Shown in pieces: positions 6,248 through 7,597 of a stretch of DNA of 7,597 bases. The number at the start of each line of letters is the position of its first letter. Positions within the stretch are counted from its first letter, which is position 1. Under the pieces are notes generated by a model, which saw only the letters and a program-made list of their open reading frames with translations, was not told where the DNA came from and made no database searches. The position numbers were made by a program, and so were the translations under genes. This DNA is from DASUAS01 sp036271015 (GTDB taxonomy: Bacteria; Actinomycetota; Acidimicrobiia; IMCC26256; DASPTH01), in assembly GCA_036271015.1 (NCBI GenBank), contig DATBBL010000158.1, positions 1 to 7,597 of the forward strand, written 5' to 3'.

Positions 6248-6983
6248 AGCCGCGCCGCAGGCGACGGAGCCCGAACCAGGCCAGGACCGCACCGCCGATG
6301 ACGAGCTTGACCGCCACGATCCAGAGCGTGATGTTGCGCCCGGTGTGGCTGTCGTCGGTGACGATGCTCGTCGGGTCGGAGCGGTCGTAGTGGATCTTGA
6401 CCGTGCTGCCGACCGCCGGCTGCTCCTCCCCCGTCTTCACCGACTCGGTGGCGCGGACCACCCGACCCGCGGCGGTCTCGAACTCGAGCCGGCGCTCACC
6501 GTTGACCTGGACGACGGTGGCGGTCGCCGCGACCCCGTTGGCCTCGAGCTCGGCGTCGTGCCGTTGCAACGAGAACACGAAGCCGCCGACCACGAGGCCG
6601 AGCACGACCAGGCCGGCGCCACCCCATGCGGCCCACCGGGCGTTGCGCCGGGTGAGGCGGAACGGCTTCGGCGGGGTGGCGGCCGGTGCCGGTGCCGCTC
6701 GGGCCGCCGCCCGGGCCGGCGCGGGCGGGGGTGGCCGACGGGCGGTGACGACCGGGTGGGCGAGCGCGGCGTCGTAGCGCGCCCGCTCCTCCGGGTTCGA
6801 GAGCACGCGGTAGGCGGCACCCAGGCGGGCGAATCGCTCGGCCGCGGTGCCGTCGTCGGGGCGCGCGTCCGGGTGGAGCTCCTTGGCCCGGGTCCGGTAG
6901 GCCGCGGAGATCTCGTCACGCGTCGCACCGCGCGCGACCCCGAGCTCCTCGTAGAGATCGCCGAGCGGTGGTCGGATCGCCAC
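6246..6983 (-). CDS. J-domain protein with membrane-anchored DUF3592 region
   Basis: A 245-residue protein. Residues 9-71 form a J domain: DLYEELGV, then the Hsp70-stimulating tripeptide H37-P38-D39, then a helix ending ERARYD. No G/F-rich or zinc-finger region follows, so it is a type III J protein and not DnaJ itself. An Ala/Pro/Arg-rich linker (about 80-107) leads to a membrane segment near 117-139. A β-rich stretch follows (about 143-210) with GSTVKIHYDRSDPTSIV, the hallmark of DUF3592, and a second membrane segment lies near 218-239 before a basic tail. The J domain is predicted to be cytoplasmic and the DUF3592 part outside, so it may recruit DnaK to the membrane; this is inferred. The start is GTG. 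GGGAGG lies only two bases upstream, too close for a normal ribosome site, while CACAAT eight bases upstream could be a -10 for a leaderless message. Confidence 0.85.
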   Translation of the reverse strand: MAIRPPLGDLYEELGVARGATRDEISAAYRTRAKELHPDARPDDGTAAERFARLGAAYRVLSNPEERARYDAALAHPVVTARRPPPPAPARAAARAAPAPAATPPKPFRLTRRNARWAAWGGAGLVVLGLVVGGFVFSLQRHDAELEANGVAATATVVQVNGERRLEFETAAGRVVRATESVKTGEEQPAVGSTVKIHYDRSDPTSIVTDDSHTGRNITLWIVAVKLVIGGAVLAWFGLRRLRRG

Positions 6984-7027
6984 GACCTCCCATTGTGCAC
7001 GCGTCGCCTGCGAAACTGCTCGCCGTG
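6984..7027. promoter_or_regulatory. Compact divergent promoter region between J-domain and PPOX genes
   Basis: Only about 44 bp separate the two divergent starts, so their promoters must overlap. On the minus strand CACAAT (6994-6999) lies eight to ten bases before the GTG. On the plus strand GAAACT (7012-7017) lies seven bases before the GTG at 7025. Both fit leaderless spacing but match the -10 consensus only in part. Confidence 0.35.
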
Positions 7028-7495
7028 GTGTCGTGGACCCGGTTCGAGCAGGAAGCTCCCGACCTGGCGGCGGCGGTGCAGCGACGGTTGACCGCCACCC
7101 TCCACTCGATCCTGGGCACGTTGCGGGCCGACGGCGCCCCGCGCCTCACCGGGCTCGAAGTGCACTTCGACGATGGCGAGCTGTGGTTGGCCATGATGCC
7201 CGACTCCCGCAAGGCCGACGACCTGCGCCGGGACCCACGCTTCTCCCTGCACAGCGCCCCCGACGTCTCCATGGTCGACGGCGACGCCAAGGTCGGGGGT
7301 CGGGCGATCGTCGTCGACGACGGGCCCACGTGGCAGCGGTTCGTCGACGGGCTCGACCAGTCCCTGCCCGAGAGCGGGATGGCGCTCTTCCGCGCCGACC
7401 TGACCGACGCCTCCCTGGCCCGGGTCGCCGACGACTGGATGATCATCGACGTCTGGCACCCGGGGCAGGCGCCGCGGCAGGTCCGCCGCCAGTAG
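7028..7495 (+). CDS. Pyridoxamine 5'-phosphate oxidase (PPOX) family protein
   Basis: About 155 residues of a small FMN- or F420-binding split-barrel protein. After a helical start (SWTRFEQEAPDLAAAVQRRL) come strands HSILGTLRADGAPRLTGLEV and GELWLAMMPDSRKADDLRRDPRFSLHSAP, a very typical PPOX core in which the S-x-K-x-x-x-L-x-x-D-P region contacts the cofactor phosphate. The C-terminal part holds AKVGGRAIVV and ends with DDWMIIDVWHPG. The start was placed at the GTG at 7028 because relatives begin just before W-x-R-F-E. GTG at 7025 is equally possible, while GTG at 6968 would run into the J-domain gene and add unrelated residues. True PNPOx activity is unlikely at this length and pattern. A general flavin or F420 reductase or binding role is more probable. 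The cofactor and substrate are unknown. Confidence 0.85.
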   Translation: MSWTRFEQEAPDLAAAVQRRLTATLHSILGTLRADGAPRLTGLEVHFDDGELWLAMMPDSRKADDLRRDPRFSLHSAPDVSMVDGDAKVGGRAIVVDDGPTWQRFVDGLDQSLPESGMALFRADLTDASLARVADDWMIIDVWHPGQAPRQVRRQ

Positions 7496-7531
7496 CGCAG
7501 AAAGCCCGTGGTCGAAGGGGCCCGCACGGGG

Positions 7532-7537
7532 TAGAAA
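7532..7537 (+). promoter_or_regulatory. Possible -10 element (TAGAAA) before the last ORF
   Basis: TAGAAA ends six bases before the ATG at 7544, matching leaderless spacing and two of the three fixed bases of TANNNT. No Shine-Dalgarno lies next to that ATG. No -35 was recognised. Confidence 0.3.
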
Positions 7538-7543
7538 CGTGGC

Positions 7544-7597
7544 ATGGCGGCTCGTTGGTGGCACTCCCGCTATGGGGGATCGTTCCTCCGCGAGCTG
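7544..7597 (+). CDS. Start of a hypothetical ORF, cut by the window end
   Basis: An ATG opens 18 codons that run without a stop to the window edge, reading MAARWWHSRYGGSFLREL. Nothing in it identifies a family. Support is its place 48 bp after the PPOX stop, the -10-like hexamer at leaderless spacing, and the lack of a competing gene on the minus strand. Codons such as GGG GGA TCG are not strongly gene-like, so this remains tentative. Confidence 0.4.
   Translation, partial: MAARWWHSRYGGSFLREL

Noticed and set aside
6968..7027. Upstream GTG start for the PPOX protein at 6968
   Set aside because: It lies inside the first codons of the divergent J-domain gene and adds a Pro/Ser-rich piece not seen in the family. 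GTG at 7028 or 7025 fits the normal N-terminus.
7505..7530. CCCGTG / CACGGG inverted repeat after the PPOX gene as a terminator
   Set aside because: The stem is only 6 bp with a 14-base loop and no T-tract. Pairs like this are common by chance in such GC-rich DNA.

Overview
The window is about 7.6 kb of very GC-rich DNA. Coding is tight, most genes show strong G/C bias at third codon positions, GTG starts occur, and several starts lie directly behind a -10-like hexamer with no Shine-Dalgarno. Together with a DUF222/HNH endonuclease, a J-domain/DUF3592 membrane protein and a PPOX split-barrel protein, this points to an actinobacterium. An Acidimicrobiia-like lineage is possible, but that is an inference and not proven. 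No rRNA, tRNA, CRISPR array, insertion sequence or origin was recognised.

Layout, left to right. Positions 1-64 are non-coding as far as can be seen and hold a 14-bp direct repeat in two copies. An MFS efflux-type transporter runs leftward (65-1162) and appears to lack the last part of the usual MFS fold. Across a 145-bp divergent spacer, a rightward pair follows: an Amidohydro_2 (PF04909, ACMSD-like) metal-dependent hydrolase or decarboxylase (1308-2561) and, 35 bp later, an 818-residue tandem CaiB/BaiF (class III) CoA-transferase (2597-5053). A palindrome just after its stop may end this unit. Next come a DUF222-HNH endonuclease (5106-6227) and a convergent J-domain/DUF3592 protein (6246-6983, minus strand). 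Their ends share a perfect 10-bp inverted repeat that overlaps both stop codons. A PPOX-family flavin/F420-type protein (about 7028-7495) diverges from the J-domain gene across about 44 bp. A partial ORF of unknown function begins at 7544 and runs off the window.

How the genes may work together. The amidohydrolase and the tandem CoA-transferase look like a small catabolic cassette. One would activate a carboxylic acid as its CoA thioester, and the other would hydrolyse or decarboxylate a related carboxylate or ring. The substrate cannot be read from the sequence. The divergent MFS pump could move a substrate or product but may be unrelated. The HNH, J-domain and PPOX genes look like ordinary neighbours and not members of that pathway.

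The most interesting points are the asymmetric catalytic residues of the tandem CoA-transferase (an aspartate only in the second half, as in DddD), a switch in G/C skew inside the HNH gene, the apparent internal loss in the transporter, the J-domain/DUF3592 architecture and the shared terminator-like hairpin. I saw no clear sign of a wholly new multi-gene system.
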